NCBI GenBank assembly: GCA_934047225.1
Contig: OW203993.1
Coordinates: 23,450,069 to 23,514,068 of the forward strand
Source: Ypsolopha sequella
Lineage: Eukaryota > Arthropoda > Insecta > Lepidoptera > Ypsolophidae
DNA: 64,000 bases
Direction: 5' to 3'
Shown: positions 42,135 through 57,892 of the stretch, piece by piece
Numbering within the stretch: position 1 is the stretch's first letter
Layout: each line of letters opens with the position of its first letter
Made by a program: the position numbers and the translations under genes
Notes under the pieces: generated by a model
What the model was told of the DNA's origin: nothing
The model's input: the letters and a program-made list of their open reading frames with translations, nothing else
Databases searched by the model: none

Positions 42135-42864
42135 CCCAGAGCATGGATAAATAAGGAAGGATAGATTGCTCACTCCATACATTAGAACAAAGCCCGCGTA
42201 CAACTTATTATTTTCGCCAGTACCTAGTAGTTTGACTTATTATTTTTGATGTCGCTACTATACTAGATAAATTGTGACATACCTAGTGCCATCTATCGAA
42301 CAGTTGATGAAACGAAATTCGATGTGTGTGTAGCAACTATACTGCGCCCACAAAAACAAAAATTTGCTAGAATACGACAATACGCGACACATGGCATACG
42401 ATAAATCTGAGGATAAATCGCTCAACCGTGCATGACAGTTGAGCCAAGAGTAAAGTTATATACCGGTATGTATGAGTAGTGTGTGTTAGGTAAATAAAGC
42501 GTATTTTAATGCACATATTTTGTTTAATTGATCGTTGTGCGCCATCTACCGGAATTCAAAATAACCATCTGCACGCTTAGTTAGATTGCCAGCTTACCAC
42601 CGAAAGTTTAATGAAAAAAATGTTAAAAACACCTGATTAAGAATTCACTATTTTCTGATGCGATGTTATGAAAATTTTGTGTTTTTATTCATAAAATAAA
42701 TAAATATCATGAACCAGAACAGTAAAATGCTATATTCGTCGATTTCAGACAAATTTTATTTCCAGCGAGACAAGTAACGCCATCTAGCAACGTTATTTTT
42801 AGTATTGCGAACAGTACAAGGAGATAGCAATCTATCCTTCCTTTATTTATCTATGCCCAGAGGG
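42135..42864. mobile_element. Terminal-inverted-repeat element, about 730 bp
   Basis: Left end CCCAGAGCATGGATAAATAAGG, right end reversed CTCTGGGCATAGATAAATAAAGG, both followed by AAGGATAGATTGCT. The interior has repeated GCCATCTA motifs (42293, 42542, 42781) and no ORF. The right end almost touches MITE family G copy 2. Confidence 0.6.
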
Positions 42865-42872
42865 CCTATTAG

Positions 42873-43079
42873 GTATCTTAAGTTGCCAGCTGGATTGGGT
42901 GCCTGTCATCAAAAACATAGATATACTATCGAATTCCGATTGTCTAAGGATATGTTCGAACTTGAACTGACGACACAGTTCGTAAATAGTTCAATACCCA
43001 ACAAAGGTAATTTTGAAAGTTCAGTTTTTAGCTATGTTTTTGATGATAGGCACCTAGTCCAGTTGGCAACTAAAGATAC
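42873..43079. mobile_element. MITE family G copy 2
   Basis: Same ends and interior as 30620-30827. Confidence 0.75.
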
Positions 43080-43309
43080 AGAAGAAAGGAGCAGGTTAAC
43101 TAACTTTTAATGCTTTGTCCTTGTCACATCTAACCATAAAAATAAGGACATAGCATAAAAAGTAAGTTAACTTGGGTTATGTTGCTTGGCGCAAGGTACA
43201 TTTAGCGCCGTCAAGTGATGGCACCTATGACGTTTAAGGCGATATGCGAAAAAAAAATACGGGTGTTTCTTTTTTGTGTGTTTCATGAAATACACGGAAA
43301 ATTTTAATA

Positions 43310-43650
43310 CATTTCTGGTTTATGCATTTTGACTATATAATCTAGGGTTTTGAAATTGGAAAACATGTTTGGATAAATTTTCCTTGACAGAAATAATTGT
43401 TGAAATGAGGTCTTCAAACACACTTTTTCTCCTCGTTCGACGAATAGGAACCATATACAGAACTCAAACTACTTTATTAGGTATGTTTCAACAATATCTA
43501 GAGATTTGATATTTGAAATTTTGCTATTTTAGTTTTTTTAATGAAAATATAAAACCAACTTTTTTCCCTTTTTGCCCTGAATCCGCCCCTCTCGCACTGC
43601 GCGATTTTTCGCTTGGAGTGACAGTGACATAAATAAAATTCGCATAGCCT
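43310..43650. repeat. Dispersed repeat, contiguous version of 20990-21235 plus 24340-24450
   Basis: Holds in one piece the blocks TCTTCAAACACACTTTTTC, GAACCATATACAGAACTC and, further on, GAATCCGCCCCTC and GTGACATAAATAAAATT. Confidence 0.65.
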
Positions 43651-43659
43651 CTTAAAAGC

Positions 43660-45045
43660 TTCACCGTTTCTCTTTGGTAAGATAAGAAAGGAGGCAGCTT
43701 CTTGTATTTATTTTCATTGTGATCCCGTCACTTAATATGTGTAGTTAACGCGCGAGTTGACTGTAGACCTAAGAAAGGACCTATACAATATGTCGTCGTC
43801 ATAGAATTCGGCGTCTTGGAATTTGTCCAGGCATATCGTAATTCTGTTACAGCTACTGAGGATCATCTCGCTCCGCTTCGCTCGGCTCCCAAAATGTATT
43901 TATATGTAAACACGCTGCTCCTCGCTCCGAAAATTGTTTCATACGATACAATTTTCCGGAAATGGAATAATAAAGGTTAGGTTTACTTCAATTAATAAAA
44001 AATTCACTTGAGTAAAATAAAAAATATAGGAATAAAGAATAAATAATATTATAAATATATGCAATATATGCCTAACTCCACACATTCGATTTGCATTGCT
44101 AAGAAGAAGGGCAAGAAACTTAGCAAGATCTCGTCTTTTTTTTTCATAATATTAGTAACAAACAAATAAATGTAAAAAGTAAGCCTATACTTTAATTGAA
44201 TAAAATTACAAGACACAAGACACGAGAAAATTATGTCATGAAGGCAAAAAAATATATAATAACTTTGTCTACCTGTTTACGGATTTTACCAAATGACGAC
44301 GGCAATACAATCATACACACACACACATGTGTTCTCTCTACACACGTAGCACTACACTGCAGGCGTGAGAGGGAGGTGTGCTGACGGCGGGGGAGGTGCT
44401 CCCTTCACCTCAGCCCCCGACTGCACTCAACTCGCGCGCTGATTCTACTCACCTTAATTCAACTGTAGACGCCTCACAAAAGATGAAATATATGTTGATT
44501 TTTTGTACTTATGTTTTATAAATCTTTTATCTACGTATACTTACCGAAATAACAAATATATACTAATTTAAAAGTGAATTATATATAAAAAACACACATG
44601 ATTTTTATACATCTTGTAATGGAAAAATAATCTCATTTAAATTAAATGTAAATATGTAATCAAGTTAGTTAGTACATAGTTGCTATATTTTTTAATGTTC
44701 TCTAGTATGTAACTCTAATACCAAATAACTTTTTGTTTTAGTTTGATGTTATTGTAAGATTTTATTTTTTGATGTACTTAATAGTTTTGTATCATGTACT
44801 CATATTTGATGCTATATAGGTGTATAAAAAAAAAACAATATACTTACCCTGGAACTGTTGTCAAAGATTCACGCCATTCGATGATCCGCCATGATTTATG
44901 TAAATACTTTACATTAATAATTACCTAAGAAATTATTTTTTTATGAATTCAATGTTTAGTCACATTAACTTCCTTACAATAAAATTCACGTTTACATAAT
45001 TATTATTTTTTTATCTTGGATAATGACTAGCGTCGTTTAGATTTC
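43660..45045. other. Intergenic AT-rich stretch, no gene recognised
   Basis: Contains a CATCTCGCTCCGCTTCGCTC motif (43864-43883), a short CA repeat (44317-44329) and long AT-rich DNA. No coding sequence seen. Confidence 0.4.
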
Positions 45046-45046
45046 C

Positions 45047-45330
45047 ATCCATCCATCAGCCTGTATTCGTCCACTGCTGGACATAGGCCTACCCAACATT
45101 ACGCCACTCTTGGCGGTCCTCAGTCATCCTCATCCAGCCGCCGCCCGCAACGTCCTTCAGATCGTCAGTCCAGCGGGTACGAGGGCGGCCTACGCTGCGC
45201 TTTGCTGTACGTGGTCTCCATTCCAATGCCTTACGGCCTCAACGGTTATCCCGTCGGCGAAAAATAAAAAAATATGGCCAGTCCACTGCCACTTCAACTT
45301 ACTGATTCGGCAGTTTTGATTTAAGTAAAT
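45047..45330 (-). pseudogene. RTE-like LINE 3' end
   Basis: The minus strand reads VSKLKWQWTGHI, WRPRTAKRSVGRPRTRWTDD, LKDVAGGGWMRMTEDRQEW and AYVQQWT, then ends in CTGATGGATGGATGG. This is a severely 5'-truncated RTE-type retrotransposon with at least one frame change. Confidence 0.8.
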
Positions 45331-45828
45331 TTAAATTTAATTTGAATTTAAATTTATCAAAAACGTTGCAGCAACTCTTAGACTTTATTCTGAGAATAAC
45401 TAGCTAAATAATACCAATAAAAATGTGACGTGAAGTCGAAATAGATATCACCAGTGAACCCAAAAAACATAGAAGTCTGATTAGAGCTGAAAAATGAGCC
45501 CATGATAAAGTGTGTTGAACACAACTTTGTATGAGTACGACGGCTCCAATAGCCAATTCACTGTGTCTTTGAGTAGGCCAATCACGGTTGGCCTAGTGAC
45601 GCATGACAACAGTACGAACAAACCATGAGCCTTTAGCCCTTTTGTGTCTCTGGTGCCATTTTCACTTTGTTTGTCTTCTATGTTTTTTTTCATTCGCTGG
45701 TTATGACTAAACAATTATTTATTTTCATCAGGTATTCTGGAGCACTTAGAAATGTTAGCTTTAATGAGGATGTGATTCTGACCATGAACTTTGATGTTAA
45801 AGTATAATTTGGTTTGTAGCAGTTACTA

Positions 45829-47121
45829 GATCGTTCAATAAGTCCCGAGACTAACTTTGAGATGGCGCATATATATTAAAAACTCTTTTGATTTTTAAAA
45901 AGTACTGGCCATCAAATGAGACGTGTCAGAATTTTTTGAAAATCGAACAATAAAATATTGAGTTACATTACAGACATTTAAGTGACGATACTTTTGTAAT
46001 TTCGAAAACATTGGAAAAAAACGAGTTTCATGCGTTGACAAAATATTGTTTTTTAATGGGAAAACACCGTTTTAGCACAACAGTGGCCTATAAAGGGTTA
46101 TTCGGAATCTGCTCCGTCTAAACCAACCATTTGTCGGTGGTATGCCGATTTCAAACGCTGTCATATGAACACAAATGATGCTGAATGCTCTGGTCGTCCA
46201 AACGAAGCAGTGACTCAACAAAATATCAACCAAGTCCTGAAAATCGTGAAAGAAGATCGGAAGCTGAATGTACGCGCGATAGCTGAGATAGTGAAGATTT
46301 CAACTGGTAGTGTTTTCAGTATTTCACACAAAAATTTGGTCATGAAAAAGCTTTTTTCCAAATGGGTGCCGCGTTTGCTAACAATTGCTCAAAAGCAACA
46401 ACGTATCAATGATTCAGAGCGCTGTTTGGCACTGTTTAACAGAAATAAAAAGGATTTTTTACGCCGGTATGTGACAATGGACAAAACATGGATTCACCAT
46501 TTCACTCCGGAATCCAATCGGCAGTCAGCAGAGTGGAGAGCAGCCGGTGAAAGCCACCCGAGGCGGCCCAAGACACAAAAATCTGCCAGCAAGATAATGG
46601 CCTCTATATTCTGGGATGCGCATGGAATACTCTTCATCAACTACCTTGATAAGGGGAAAAATATTAATAGCGAATATTACATGGGATTATTAGATCGATT
46701 AAAGTACGAAATAACAGAAAAACGGCCTCAAGTTAAGAAAAAAAAGTGATCTTTCACCAGGACAATGCGCCGTATCACAAGTCCATGATAACGATGGCCA
46801 AACTAAAGGAATTGGGCTACCAATTACTACCCCATCCACCTAATTCTCCAGATTTGGTCCCCAGCGATTAATAGCTGTTTTCAGACCTAAAACAAATGTT
46901 CCAGGTTAAAAAAATTTACTCAAATGGTGAAGTAATCGCAGCAACGGAGGCTTATTTTGAAGCCAAAGAAAAATCGTTCTTCACATATCAAATGGAAAAG
47001 TTAAAAAAGCGTTGGAGGGACTGTAACGCAGTTGAAGGAGACTACGTTGATGAATAAAAAATAATTTTATCAAAAAAGATGTGTTTTAGTATTTAGTATC
47101 GGTACTTATTGAACCGAGTGT
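45829..47121 (+). pseudogene. mariner transposon with broken transposase
   Basis: Inverted ends CGTTCAATAAGTCCCGAGACT (left) and CGGTTCAATAAGTACCGATAC (reversed right), with TA at both edges (45827-45828, 47122-47123). The transposase reads from about 46020 (APSKPTICRWYADFKRC) through GRPNEAVTQQNI, YVTMDKTWIHHFTPESNR (first catalytic Asp), SAEWRAAGES and MASIFWDAHGILFINYL. At an A8-type run near 46737-46745 the frame shifts to VIFHQDNAPYHKSM (second Asp). The third catalytic Asp is followed at once by a stop (SPDLVPSD then TAA) and the tail continues to the end. Full-length but inactive member of the DD34D mariner family. Confidence 0.9.
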
Positions 47122-47244
47122 TACATTGATTCGTTTGACGAAATTCGGACTCTCCTTGTATTGAAAAAAATATATTTAATTAATTAATATTTTATCTAGG
47201 GATTCTATTTATAAACAATGTTTTAAAATTTATATGTTTGTCAA

Positions 47245-47590
47245 TAAGAAAAGTTTTTCGCCCTCTTTTTTTGGTTTTCAAAGCGTTCGTTTCAAGAACG
47301 CTGTCAAAAGATCAGCTTGATTTTTTTATTTTATAAAATCGGTATTAGAAATATGAATGGATTCTACTTAAAGCCAATATTTTTTCCCTACAAAATATAT
47401 CAGTATTAGCTAAAAACACATCAATTTGTTGTTTCACTGCGTGGTCATTAGTATTAGGCGTCCAAGAAAAAGAGGCCAATGAGCCAACATATAATCGCCT
47501 CTATCAAAAGCGACTAAGGTCTTTGCCATTGGACTTATTGTGCTGGCCGGGTAATAAAAAAAGTTGCTAGGGTAGACCATCACATTTTAA
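47245..47590. repeat. Dispersed repeat, copy of 1790-2150
   Basis: Same orientation and block order as the 1.8-kb copy, including GGCGTCCAAGAAAAAGAGGCC and AAAGTTGCTAGGGTA. Confidence 0.7.
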
Positions 47591-47767
47591 ACAGATTATA
47601 ACTGATTGGCACTCTTATGTTGCCAAAAGGACATCGACACATCGTAGAATTGGGTATATCATGATTTGCCTGGGCATATTATATTTCTGTTCAAACTAGG
47701 AGGGGAGCCGAGCCAAGCGGAGCGGAGTGAGGAAAGTGAGTGAAATTTAAATATTATTAGAGTGGAT

Positions 47768-48045
47768 AACAAACTAGAAAAGATCAATCAAAAACAAACC
47801 CAAATACAAGAATTTGAAAAAAAGATCCCCGGGCCAGGATTCGAACCTGCGACCTCTTGTTATCAAGACAAGCGCGCTACTAATTGCGCCACCCAGACCG
47901 GTGAATTCTTCCATCATACATGTCCACTGTTATTTTTGCTTCTGCCTGATATACTAGCTTGTACTGCACATATAGAACTCTCACGAGGGCGTTATGTGAT
48001 TCTTGTCTTTGGGTTTGTTTCTGATTGATCTTTTCTAGTTTTGTA
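47768..48045 (-). mobile_element. TIR element with tRNA-like core
   Basis: Ends ACTAGAAAAGATCAATCA and ACTAGAAAAGATCAATCAGA (reversed) with AAACAAACCCAAA inside both. On the minus strand 47900-47826 resembles a tRNA: box A-like TGGCGCAATTAGTAGCGCGC, an anticodon-type stem-loop CTTGT-CTTGATA-ACAAG, and T-arm AGGTTCGAATCCTGG followed by CCCGGGG. The acceptor 5' side does not pair well, so it is a tRNA-derived sequence, not a working tRNA. Confidence 0.65.
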
Positions 48046-48394
48046 ATGCACTCAATAATATTTAGAGTATTCATAGCGATGGATTTTGCAAAAATAAACA
48101 TAATCTGAGTGAATTTGTTTACATGTAAACCTAACACGCTCCTCCTCGCTCCGCTTGTCTTCGCACTTTTTGTCGACTTTGGTGAAAGATTTTCAATTTC
48201 ATTATTTATGATCTGCCCACGACAGTGGGTGGTAGAGCTGATGCCGGGCTCGACTGTGGAGGTACCACCATCTTACTTGGAGACCCCTCGAAGTAATTCG
48301 GGGGAGAGTAAAAGGACAGCTCACAGGCAAAAAACCAGGAGGCCCACCATGCTTGGGACCGATGGATGACGGTATATCCATCCCTAATAGCCGG

Positions 48395-48590
48395 GCCTTA
48401 TATGGAACAGACTGGTGACGGGCAGCGGCGTCACTGGTGTGAGGGTTCCGGCACCGCGCTTACCAACCCGCCTGCCCAGCGTGTGTGAGTATGGGCAATT
48501 CTTCCAGGACGACCGCCGGGAGTGGCAAAGTCCTGGTCCTGGAAAGGCTTATGTCCAGCAGTGGACGAACTAGGCTGATGGATGGATGAT
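48395..48590 (+). pseudogene. RTE-like LINE 3' end
   Basis: Reads DRREW, then GKAYVQQWTN and stop, ending CTGATGGATGGATGA. Same terminal family as 45047-45330, opposite strand, preceded by the ACAGACTGGTGACGGGCAGC block also found at 6868. Confidence 0.7.
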
Positions 48591-51240
48591 GCCCACGAAA
48601 GATATACCGTTCGTTCCGAAGCAACGTTTCAATCTTCATTCATCATCAGTACATCTGCGATGTGGAACTCCTTGTCAGCTTCCGTATATCCGGATAGTTA
48701 AAACCCTGATTCCTTTTAAAGAATGGTAAATAATTAACTTCGGGGCGAATGCCTCATCCATACTTCGTGTTTGTGGCCAAACGCCATTGTAAATAAAGAA
48801 AAAGAAATAGGTCTTACGTAGTTGCAGAATGAGTATACTTACTTATATTAGAATTCGTAGGGTTTTATAATGAAAAAAGTCCATAAATGTTTACTTTTTA
48901 ATATACTTTTGGGTTTTGGCACAATTTTTAAATAATGTGTCCTGGTGTATACTAGGCTTTAATACCTACATTCTACATTCTTAAATATTTCAATGAATGG
49001 CGAAAGATAAATGGCCAGTTTTACAGTTGAGAAAACCTTATTGAAAGACACGTAAGCATGAAAAGGAGCGCTTTGATAGTCTGATCCATTCTTAAAGTAC
49101 ATACATTACATCTAAACTAGGCTTTCTCAATTTTGAAACCGGCCAAGTCATTTATAATTAAAAAACAAAATTTAAGTACACTGTGTAACGTATGAATAAA
49201 AGTAATGGCAAGAATTACCTTTCTACATAAAAAAAAAAACTCAAAACAATGTGATGCGTTCAAGAAATAAATAACAATATAATGAGAAACGTTCGCGCAA
49301 AAAATATTAACTTGCAATACTGAAAATCTAAAGTATCGCGAAAATAATCAATACAACCACAATTACTATAGTTTACATCAAATTATCGCCTATTTACATG
49401 AGTTCAACATACAAATAAATAATTTAACGACTGTCTATAAATCCTTATACATTTATAAAGAATACACACTAACTTATGCATTAACATTTTTCACATACAC
49501 AATAATTTTACGCACCTTAAAAATTAGCACTACGCTCGTATATTACTGGCATACAATATTCCAAAAAAGAAAGAAAAACAACAAAAGTTAAAAAAGAAAA
49601 TAAATAACAAAAAAATCAAAATGGCAATCAACGACTTCGGCGTAAAACCACGGTTCTATGAATAAATCTACGCTAAAGAACTATACAACATCATTTTTTA
49701 CTAAACCTAGTATTATTATTTTTATATAGTACCATACCAACTACATTTTAAACGGCTAGTACTACTATAAATTGCACGATTCAAGTAAAGCGATTTTTTG
49801 TGATATTATTCCTTCTATATAATATCCCTTCTCCTTTTTCGGTGGGCCGTCCACCAAAAGATTTTGCTATACATGTGATTTTGAATGAATTTACGAATAT
49901 ATTATAGAGACAAACATTAATTTCAAATTGACTTTTACAGAATTGACTGCATTATTCATATTTTTAAATGTTTTATACTTACAACATTTTTTTTTCTACC
50001 GTTTCTCTGTTGTGAGTGATGATTATGTTATATTAATGGTAAAAGAATCTCTATTATTTTGGAAAATGTATACAGATATTTCACAATTTTTTAATATATT
50101 TTTACATGAATATTTTATTATTTTCTAGTATATGATGATTCATTTATTATGCTTGTCCCAGTCATTGTATTTATAATCAATTGTTCTACCAATGCCTACT
50201 ATATCTATGAGTATTATTCATTTTATTACAATATTAGTAATTATTATGCCTTTAGGTGATCTCACTGGATTTTTACAAAAAACAAGAACAGTTCTCCGTG
50301 TTCAAAACACATAAATTTTCAAGCATTTCGCTTCATATTTTTGGTTTGATACATTTTTAATAGCTTAAATCTAAAGCTTCTATAAAATTATTCTCTTATC
50401 TTTAAACTTAACCACATGGCCTCAAAAAAGTCAAAATCCAAAGTAGAGACTAATATCCGGGTTACTATATCAAAAATATTCACAAAATTAAAAAAGAGAA
50501 AGAAAGCTATCTGAATCTTTTAATTATTTATTTACACGATTTGATCAAAAAAGCGACTTATGTAAAGTCAAATATTATTCTTTTGTTTACTAAATATTAC
50601 TTAAATTAAGTACTTCAGTATGTACATTTTGCTAATTTACCTACGTGTCAACGAATTGGCACATGAATTTCTTCAGAGAGTTTGTGCCAGACGATACATT
50701 CAGATTATATTTTGTGTCAATATTTATTGGAAAGGTTACATATTAGAGTTTTTTTTTCTTAATTCTCTAGTGGAATATAATCTCATAAAACAGTAGGGCA
50801 TTACCTACATCGAGAGATCCGATTGCAACACTGGCATTAGGAGAAAACCTATATAAAGGGTTCTCAATTTTACGAAACCAATAACATGGCTGCAAGAACT
50901 AGCTTCCAATCACTAAACGCTAAAAAAACTTGCAATTATGCTCAGCTGCCAAATTTCAAAAACTAGTAAATAGTTTAAACATAAACGCCCCGCTAAAATC
51001 GGAAACGATAACTTGGAATCCCAAATCGAAGGACCAAAAAACTAACTTATAATAAAGTCAATCCAAAGGGTACTAAGATTACAGGAGCGACAAGAAGGTG
51101 GTATGAGTCATAGCAAGGGACTATCTTTAAGACTATTACAAAAAAACCTTGAGAGTCAAAGTACTAGGTTACCAGGGATGGTGGGAGGGTGGCATCGAGA
51201 GGGGCGCGGCGTGCGGGTAAGGCCAGCCGCGCATTGGCCC
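48591..51240 (-). other. Repeat-poor stretch, probable SoxD 3' UTR and flank
   Basis: Directly downstream (minus sense) of the SoxD stop. Unusually free of recognisable transposons for this window, and AT-rich with many TTTATT (AATAAA reversed) sites. A long 3' UTR is plausible but not proven. Confidence 0.4.
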
Positions 51241-54600
<3,360 letters not shown>

Positions 54601-54626
54601 GTATCTTATACTGTTTCCACCTTTAA

Positions 54627-55093
54627 GGGCCTTACTATTGCCAAATGGGTACTTTCTAAAGCCTACTCCTCGTTTATGGCTAAACCAAAAATAATGAAAA
54701 AATGTATTATGAATAATCAACTCTTAGACAACATATGCAACAGCTTTCTTTTTCATAGCACCAAAACTTCTACATGATTTTTTTTTTTTACTGAATGGCG
54801 TTTTTTGACCTCAAATTCCCTACTGCTCCTGAGTTGCTTGGCCGATTGAATTCATCTATGCTTTGATAAATAGATAAACTTTATAGCTATAAACATAACA
54901 TGAGATTATTCAATCGAGTAATCACGTCCAAGTGAAAAGTATAATTTTCCCCTATTTCGCTCTATCAAGGACGCAGCGAGCGTCGTAACAGCCACTATGC
55001 ATTGCGCGCTGATATGAACGTTATTTCAATGTCGTTTCCGTTGATATTTGTAGTGACAAATATCGAGCTGCTAATTTGGCGATGGTAATCGCC
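54627..55093. mobile_element. TTAA-flanked MITE family D copy 1
   Basis: 467 bp between TTAA at 54623-54626 and 55094-55097. Ends GGGCCTTACTATTGCCAAAT and GGCGATTACCATCGCCAAAT (reversed). The uninterrupted site exists at 9731 within LINE family C copy 1, confirming both borders and the TTAA duplication. Confidence 0.85.
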
Positions 55094-55535
55094 TTAAATG
55101 GGTGACGCTCACACGTTTGGAATCAGTGCTCATCTGAACACAGTGATAGTTGGACGCCTTAAATGCACTTAAAGTTAATCATTTTAACAACTTTAGTAGT
55201 CTGATCAGTTTGCTGACCATAGGTAGACAGATTGCGCACTCATAAGTGTGCGCGCGTCGGCATTATGTTAACGCACGCATTCAAAAACAATGATTTTAGG
55301 TGCCAGGACTCATCTAAACTTTGGAAATCTTTGGACTAGAATAGAAAAGGGAATGCTTCGGTGGTGGTTTGAACATGTAGAGAGGTTGAATGAAAGTAGT
55401 GTGACGAAAGGAATTTATGGTGCGCAAGTGGAAGGTACAGCTCGACCAGGCCGCCCTAGAAGGACGTATGCTGACCAAATTGGCGACATATTGAAGAAGG
55501 GCCATGTCAAAAGTACCCGGAATAGAAGAGAATGG

Positions 55536-55689
55536 TATCGATTCGGCATAACACGTCTTAACTTATTTGTCAGGACTAACTTTATTTTAAGCGTCCTGTC
55601 TTTTTCTTTCTTTATCGAAAAGACAAGGACAGAACGCTTAAATTAAGTTTAGTCCTGTCAAATAAGTTAAGATGTGCTTCACCGATATG
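55536..55689. mobile_element. Hairpin MITE nested in the LINE
   Basis: Arms share TCTTAACTTATTTG, CAGGACTAA, TTTAAGCG and TGTC. About 70 bp each with a short loop of TTTTTC/GAAAAG. Confidence 0.7.
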
Positions 55690-55696
55690 ACTAGAT

Positions 55697-56055
55697 CAGC
55701 ATTTCTTAACCTGTGGTCCGCGGACCCCTGGGGGTCCCCGAGCATATGTATGGGATCCGCAGCCTAATCTATGGACTGAGATATTTACTGCTTTTCTCAA
55801 CGACATACACTGTGAAAAGGCATTCTCTGCTCTTGTGTATACTAAAAACAAATACAGAAATAGATTAAAAGTGGAAACCGATTTGATACTACAACTCATT
55901 AACGTATTTTACATGAAAAAGTATATTTTTTTTGTAATTTGTAGAACTAAAATAAATGGTCCGAAATTTATTGCTGCTTTTTTTATTAAGGGGGTCCTTA
56001 AAATTGTGCTAGGTTTCCTAAGGGGTCCGTGGACAAAAAAGGTTAAGAAACGTTG
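55697..56055 (+). mobile_element. hAT element relic with 8-bp TSD and transposase remnant
   Basis: Ends CAGCATTTCTTAACC and CAACGTTTCTTAACC (reversed). The octamer GACTAGAT is repeated exactly at 55689-55696 and 56056-56063. The interior on the plus strand reads TAFLNDIHCEKAFSALVYTK then NKYRNRLKVETDLILQL, the C-terminal dimerisation part of a hAT transposase of the ZBED/Charlie type. An internally deleted copy. Confidence 0.88.
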
Positions 56056-56113
56056 GACTAGATTGATGGATGTGGAAGAGGTGAAAAAGGCGTGAGTATA
56101 TGTATGATATTAT

Positions 56114-56341
56114 CCCCCGGTTTCTGAAAGGCCAATCAATGTTAACAGTAGATTAAAAAATTATTATCTGCGGATTAAGCCAGAAAAAGTGGGAATTTTA
56201 CATTGAAATCAAAAATTAACTAAGTTAATTATTGATTCATCACTATTCAGACTTCATATATGCTTTATTTTCACCGTTATTTGCGGTTAAAGTTTTTTTT
56301 AATCTACTGTTGACTTTGATTGGCCTTTCAGAAACCGGGGG
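56114..56341. mobile_element. MITE with CCCCCGGTTTCTGAAAGGCC ends
   Basis: Inverted ends of about 47 bp: CCCCCGGTTTCTGAAAGGCC then AATCAA, CAACAGTAGATTAAAAAA. TAT precedes the left and follows the right end, consistent with a 3-bp duplication of Harbinger type; with only 3 bp this is weak. Confidence 0.75.
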
Positions 56342-56819
56342 TATGTATGTACTCTCTTTATTTACACGAGGCGCGAAATCCTTAAAGATATAGGTCAAAC
56401 GTCGAAGAGGCGCATCCGCTAACATTTTCTCATGACGTATTTGAGAGCAAGTGTCTTCACAATTAATAAACTGGAGTACGGAAACTGCACGGCGTCAACC
56501 GAGGGACATTCCTTGAATTAATTTGACACGGTTTCAAATAATTTATAACATCCTACGTTCGGTTGATTCGCGAGATACCGTTTCTGTTTTCTCTAGTTTC
56601 TGAACGCACCGTACTTTCGCGAAGAAAATTTTACAAAAGAGCTGAAAAAAAAAACAATTAGATTATGTAAAACTTTACATAATTATGTTTAGAAAGTGTG
56701 TAATTTGAATAAGCCACCCTAAAAATGTAATATTTAGTATGTCAAACTAGATACCTGTCCGTCAAACAGTTTATTTTTATAAACTAGTACTAGTACGGCG
56801 AGTAGTCTTGACTTGACTA

Positions 56820-57167
56820 TAAAGGACAATGCCACAAAAAACCCAGGCCCGCCGCAAACGATATGTATGTTATATTTTTTCTAAAAATGTGGTAAGTAAA
56901 TCTGTATATGTGAAATTATCAAAACAGACATACCTACATATATACAGATTTACCTACCACATTTTTAGAAAAAATAAAACATACATTTCGATACTAAAAA
57001 AATTTACCCCTGCTACAAACAAATAGCAATTTTGTACATTTAGCCTTCGAATTTGATAATGCCCCATATACATATTCACTTACCACATTTTTAGAAAAAA
57101 TATGACATACATAACTTTTGCGCCGGGCTTGGGTTTTTTCTCCATACATTTGTAGCATTCTCCTTTA
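56820..57167. mobile_element. MITE with internal second inverted repeat
   Basis: Ends AAAGGACAATGCCAC and AAAGGAGAATGCTAC (reversed). The motif TTTTTTCTAAAAATGTGGTA occurs at the left in one direction and twice on the right in the other (56953-56972, 57080-57100), so part of the right arm is duplicated. Confidence 0.65.
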
Positions 57168-57244
57168 ATTATGTAAAACTTTATTGTTAAGGGTTTTGCT
57201 AGTTGTTATTTATCGTAAATAATAAGCTTTTAATGTACCTTTTG

Positions 57245-57280
57245 TTGTGAATAAATTCATTCATTCATTCATTCATTAAA
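57245..57280. repeat. (ATTC)n microsatellite
   Basis: Repeated ATTC units preceding ATTAAAATTA. Confidence 0.85.
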
Positions 57281-57892
57281 ATTAAGACTATGATATAAAA
57301 TCTTTAAGAAATTTGACTAGTTTTTTTTTTACACGTAGTCGTGGAGGACGTATAGCGGGTGGCGAGAGAGCAAAAAAAAAAGTTCTCACTAGAATAGTTA
57401 TTGAAAATGCCTAGAGATATCATTAGCGAAGTTTTCAGAAACAACGTCTTTCTATAGCTAAAATTTTAGCTCATCGATGACGTTGTCTATGGTATTTAAA
57501 AACAGTTCATCGCTATTTCTAGACATTTAATTGAGCAATTTCAACAATTGTTCCGGTAGGTATGTAATAATTAAGTATTATTGTAAAATGGCGAACTTTT
57601 GCAGCATAAAACGCCTTAATACAGATCATAGTTATATCAAAATATATATATATAATAAATATATAATAAAAACTCCCGAACACAACTCTGCAGCTTATGG
57701 TAACTCGTTTAAGGCCCTTACCATTGCCAAATGGGTACTTTCTAAAGACTACTCCTCGTTTATGGCCAAACTAAAAATAATGAAAAAATGTATTATGAAT
57801 AATCAACTCTTAGACAACATATGCAACAGTTTTCTTTTTCATACCACCAAAACTTCTACATGTTTTTTTTTTTTTACTGAATGGTGTTTTTT

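Larger units (their letters stand above)
55098..56110 (+). mobile_element. LINE fragment, family C copy 4, split by two insertions
   Basis: Matches 9735-10250: GTGACGCTCACACGTTTGGA, then coding WFEHVERLNESSVTKGIYGA, VEGTARPGRPRRTYADQIGD and STRNRR. It is interrupted at about 55535 by a hairpin MITE and at 55697 by a hAT element, and resumes at 56056 with TTGATGGATGTGGAAGAGG. Confidence 0.75.

Noticed and set aside
47826..47900. Functional tRNA gene on the minus strand
   Set aside because: The T-arm and box A look good, but the acceptor stem does not pair and the loop at the anticodon (CTTGATA) lacks a purine after a plausible anticodon. Its setting between inverted repeats points to a derived copy.
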